DNA of 14,655 bases from Candidatus Aenigmatarchaeota archaeon (GTDB lineage Archaea; Aenigmatarchaeota; Aenigmatarchaeia; GW2011-AR5): the NCBI GenBank assembly GCA_018304565.1, contig JAGVVX010000019.1:1-14655 (forward strand). Direction: 5' to 3'. A program made the position numbers and the translations under genes. This document shows positions 12,856-14,655 of this stretch, one piece after another; the stretch's first letter is position 1, and each line of letters starts with the position of its first letter. The notes beneath the pieces were generated by a model. It did not search any database. It was given only the letters and a program-made list of their open reading frames with translations, and was not told the origin of the DNA.

Positions 12856-12900
12856 CCTTCGTAGAATATCCTGTATATTCTCCCCGCGTTGTCGTCAGAG
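12856..12900 (-). repeat. In-frame duplicate of the dehydrogenase C-terminus
   Basis: Immediately past the dehydrogenase stop the same frame reads VN, then SDDNAGRIYRIFYEG-stop. This duplicates the genuine SDDNAGKIYRIYF segment exactly 63 nt (21 codons) away, with only a few base changes. It looks like the original or an alternative C-terminus left behind after a tandem duplication. Confidence 0.75.
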
Positions 12901-12905
12901 TTAAC

Positions 12906-14075
12906 TTAACCCACTTCAGTTGTAAAATAGATCCTGTATATCTTCCCCGCGTTGTCGTCAGAGACATACATGTCGCCGTCCCATACGATTATATCTACAG
13001 GCCTCCCGAGAACTGTATTGCCTCGAAGCCATCCTGCAGCAAAATCCTCGACAGCGAGGCTCTTCATGTCTATGCTAACAATCTTATATCCTGTTGGCTC
13101 GTCACGATTCCATGACCCGTGATAAGCAGCGAACAGATCGCCACGATATTTCTCCGGGAATATGTCTCCATTGTAAAAAGCTAGACCTAGCGGGGCGGAA
13201 TGGGCCTGTAAATCTACAAAACTCTCTGCCTCAAACGGCTCCATGCACGGGTTGCGGATGTAAACGTTCTTGTCGAAGTCTGTATCATGAATGTTCTTGC
13301 CATAGCATATTGGCCAGCCATAGTTGCCGCTTTCAGCGACAAGATTTATTTCGTCAGGCGGTGCATTATCCCCAAGCCAGTCCCTGCCGTTTTCAGTTGC
13401 ATACATCCTTCCGTCCTGGAAAACAAACCCCACCGCATTCCTCAGTCCGCGTGCAAATGTCCTGCAGTTTGTGCCGTCAAGATTGCAGGCAGTTATCGCC
13501 GCGCGCCTCTCGTCTGATTCAATGCAAACATTGCACGAAGACCCCACGCTCAGGAATAGGCTGTTGTTGTGAATCTTTATTGTTCGCGTGAAATGGCCGC
13601 CTGTCGGCAGGTCATCAACAAGCACTTGCAGCGTGTTCATGTCAGCAACGCCGCCTTTTTCCCTGACCCTCGCAACACGGTTCTCTTCTGCAATATAAAA
13701 CCAGCCATCAAAGAAATCTATTCCATGGGGCCTGTTCAGGCCCTCGATGAAAGTATCGGTCCTGTCGGCTTTTTTGTCTGCATTCCCGTCTTTTATTGCT
13801 ACAATTTTCCCTTCGCTTGGCACGCTGGCAAAAAGAACATTATCTTTCACAAGCATCATGCGCGGCCCAGAATTAGGCCCGGGGCTTGAAAGATAACTGG
13901 TCCCGATGCTGTCTGCGTACACTTCAATCTTGAACCCAGGAGGCAGCTGAATGTCTGGCAATTCGGCGGTTGACAGGTTGAAACCGAACCTGTAAAAAAC
14001 GGCTGTAGCAACCACGACAAGCATCAGAGCAACTATCAGCGCTATTGGTTTCCCTGTTTTGCTTTTCGATTTCAT
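12906..14075 (-). CDS. Membrane-anchored sorbosone/aldose sugar dehydrogenase-like beta-propeller
   Basis: The 389-residue protein has an N-terminal basic segment and one transmembrane helix (about 11-28) followed by an extracytoplasmic six-bladed propeller. Family landmarks are GGH161FTRTI (His at the position of the sGDH-family catalytic base), ARGLRNAVGF (208-217), ENGRDWLGD (228-236), DEINLV...GNYGWP.CYG (241-259), HSAPLGLAFY (292-301), AAYHGSWNR (316-324) and GRPVDI.VWDGDMYVSDD (357-374). Members use PQQ to oxidise sugars or related alcohols, but whether this archaeon has PQQ is unknown. Four or more Cys (CNVC at 181-184, C197, C204) may form disulfides outside the cell. A TATA box centred 27 nt before ATG 14075 indicates a leaderless message. 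The 3' end is followed by two partial copies of itself. The genes beside it are unrelated in function. Confidence 0.85.
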   Translation of the reverse strand: MKSKSKTGKPIALIVALMLVVVATAVFYRFGFNLSTAELPDIQLPPGFKIEVYADSIGTSYLSSPGPNSGPRMMLVKDNVLFASVPSEGKIVAIKDGNADKKADRTDTFIEGLNRPHGIDFFDGWFYIAEENRVARVREKGGVADMNTLQVLVDDLPTGGHFTRTIKIHNNSLFLSVGSSCNVCIESDERRAAITACNLDGTNCRTFARGLRNAVGFVFQDGRMYATENGRDWLGDNAPPDEINLVAESGNYGWPICYGKNIHDTDFDKNVYIRNPCMEPFEAESFVDLQAHSAPLGLAFYNGDIFPEKYRGDLFAAYHGSWNRDEPTGYKIVSIDMKSLAVEDFAAGWLRGNTVLGRPVDIIVWDGDMYVSDDNAGKIYRIYFTTEVG

Positions 14076-14096
14076 GCATAAATAGTTAGATATCGG

Positions 14097-14107
14097 CTTT
14101 TATATTT
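14097..14107. promoter_or_regulatory. Shared, bidirectional TATA region
   Basis: CTTTTATATTT reads as AAATATAAAAG on the minus strand, centred about 27 nt before the dehydrogenase ATG (14075). On the plus strand its TTTTATAT predicts a start near 14128, 6 nt before the gatD ATG. Purine-rich GAAAA beside the minus-strand box resembles a BRE. The gap between the two genes is only 58 nt. Confidence 0.55.
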
Positions 14108-14133
14108 TCAAAATAACTCTATTCAGTGAGTTT

Positions 14134-14655
14134 ATGCTTGAGAACTATTCGCAAGAACTGCAAAAGACCCTGAAAAAAGAAAACATCACAGCCGGGCAAA
14201 AAATTTCCATCAAAAATGGAAATACCAGGTACGACGGCTTTCTGATGCCAAAGAGTGCCGGAGACCCAAACATCATTGTGCTGAAACTTGCCAATGGCTA
14301 CAACATAGGCTTAGCCTTCACGCCGGGCATGAAGATAAGGAAACAGCAAGACAAAAGGACCCTGGAAAAAAGAAAGACAGGATCAGGGAAATACAAGCCG
14401 GATCCCGGAAAACCCACGATAACACTGCTCCATACAGGCGGAACCTTTGCCTCGCGCGTTGATTACAAGACAGGAGCTGCGTATCCTGCTTTCACGCCTG
14501 AGGAGTTGTTTTTCGCAATACCCGAGGCGGGAAAAATTGCCAATTTTAACACACGCGTGGTTTTCCAGATGTTTTCAGAAGACATGGAACCTGAACACTG
14601 GATCTTGCTTGCGAAAAAAATTGCCCAGGAGATTGAAGAAACAAAGCCAGACGGC
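14134..14655 (+). CDS. gatD: Glu-tRNA(Gln) amidotransferase subunit D, N-terminal part
   Basis: The frame opens at ATG 14134 and is uninterrupted for 174 codons to the right edge, so about the C-terminal 60% is outside the window. GatD is the asparaginase-like subunit of the archaea-specific GatDE complex, releasing ammonia from Gln or Asn that GatE uses to turn Glu-tRNA(Gln) into Gln-tRNA(Gln). The N-terminal Tudor-like part (about 20-70) is followed by a basic linker and the asparaginase signature LLHTGGTFASRVDYKTGA (98-115), with catalytic Thr101. Then come the family motifs AYPAFTPEEL (116-125) and SEDMEPEHW (148-156). Phe at the usual Ile/Ile-Ala position of the TGGTIAS motif is a small deviation. 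The catalytic TDTM box would lie beyond the edge. It strongly supports an archaeal host. Confidence 0.95.
   Translation, partial: MLENYSQELQKTLKKENITAGQKISIKNGNTRYDGFLMPKSAGDPNIIVLKLANGYNIGLAFTPGMKIRKQQDKRTLEKRKTGSGKYKPDPGKPTITLLHTGGTFASRVDYKTGAAYPAFTPEELFFAIPEAGKIANFNTRVVFQMFSEDMEPEHWILLAKKIAQEIEETKPDG

Noticed and set aside
12840..13115. 91-codon plus-strand frame over the gene-end duplication
   Set aside because: Its internal repeat simply mirrors the duplicated 3' ends of the minus-strand dehydrogenase.
13094..13889. Plus-strand frames of up to 165 codons opposite the dehydrogenase
   Set aside because: The minus-strand frame contains a full chain of family motifs. The plus-strand frames overlap one another and are Cys/His-rich shadows.
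1..14655. tRNA, rRNA and insertion sequences
   Set aside because: No cloverleaf with a TTC loop signature, no rRNA blocks and no transposase or terminal inverted repeats with target duplications were seen by eye.

Overview
The window looks archaeal. The promoters are TATA boxes centred about 26 nt from start codons, several genes appear leaderless, Shine-Dalgarno sites are of the GGTGA type, and the right edge carries the start of the archaeal Glu-tRNA(Gln) amidotransferase subunit GatD. Many small membrane proteins, few recognisable families and the type IV pilus-like ATPase/platform pair would fit a DPANN archaeon, but lineage cannot be proved from this stretch.

Layout. 1-6629 (minus strand) is a type IV pilus-like/secretion cluster. 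It runs from an intein-containing secretion ATPase (2886-6629), through a large double-T2SSF platform protein (645-2597), to two tiny single-helix membrane proteins (476-601, 324-470) and a single-helix membrane protein cut by the left edge (1-281). Two coiled-coil proteins (6786-7172, 7225-7869) diverge from the ATPase on the plus strand. 8178-10323 (minus strand) holds four small polytopic membrane proteins, at least two and probably three of them tandem paralogs. 10367-11723 holds a HEAAH putative metalloprotease and two unrecognised small proteins. 11907-12651 (plus strand) is a VapB/VapC-type toxin-antitoxin pair with an unusual, structured 115-nt gap. 12906-14075 (minus strand) is a membrane-anchored sorbosone/aldose sugar dehydrogenase-like beta-propeller whose 3' end is followed by two degraded copies of itself. 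14134-14655 (plus strand) is the start of gatD, divergent from the dehydrogenase.

The most unusual content is non-coding. Two intergenic regions (about 2656-2883 and 7931-8176) carry four copies of a modular element. A fixed left flank (AATCAGGAAWGAGGATTA) and a fixed right flank (GAAAGGAgAAAACC) enclose zero, one, two or four short hairpin arms at about 26-nt period. The arm sequences differ but remain perfectly paired. I do not recognise this family. A second hairpin shape, with a pyrimidine/purine inner stem, recurs at 6666-6697, 7871-7904 and 12137-12170.

Working together: the ATPase (motor), the platform protein and the small single-helix proteins plausibly form one membrane machine. 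The flanking coiled-coil and polytopic proteins are candidates for accessory parts, by neighbourhood only.
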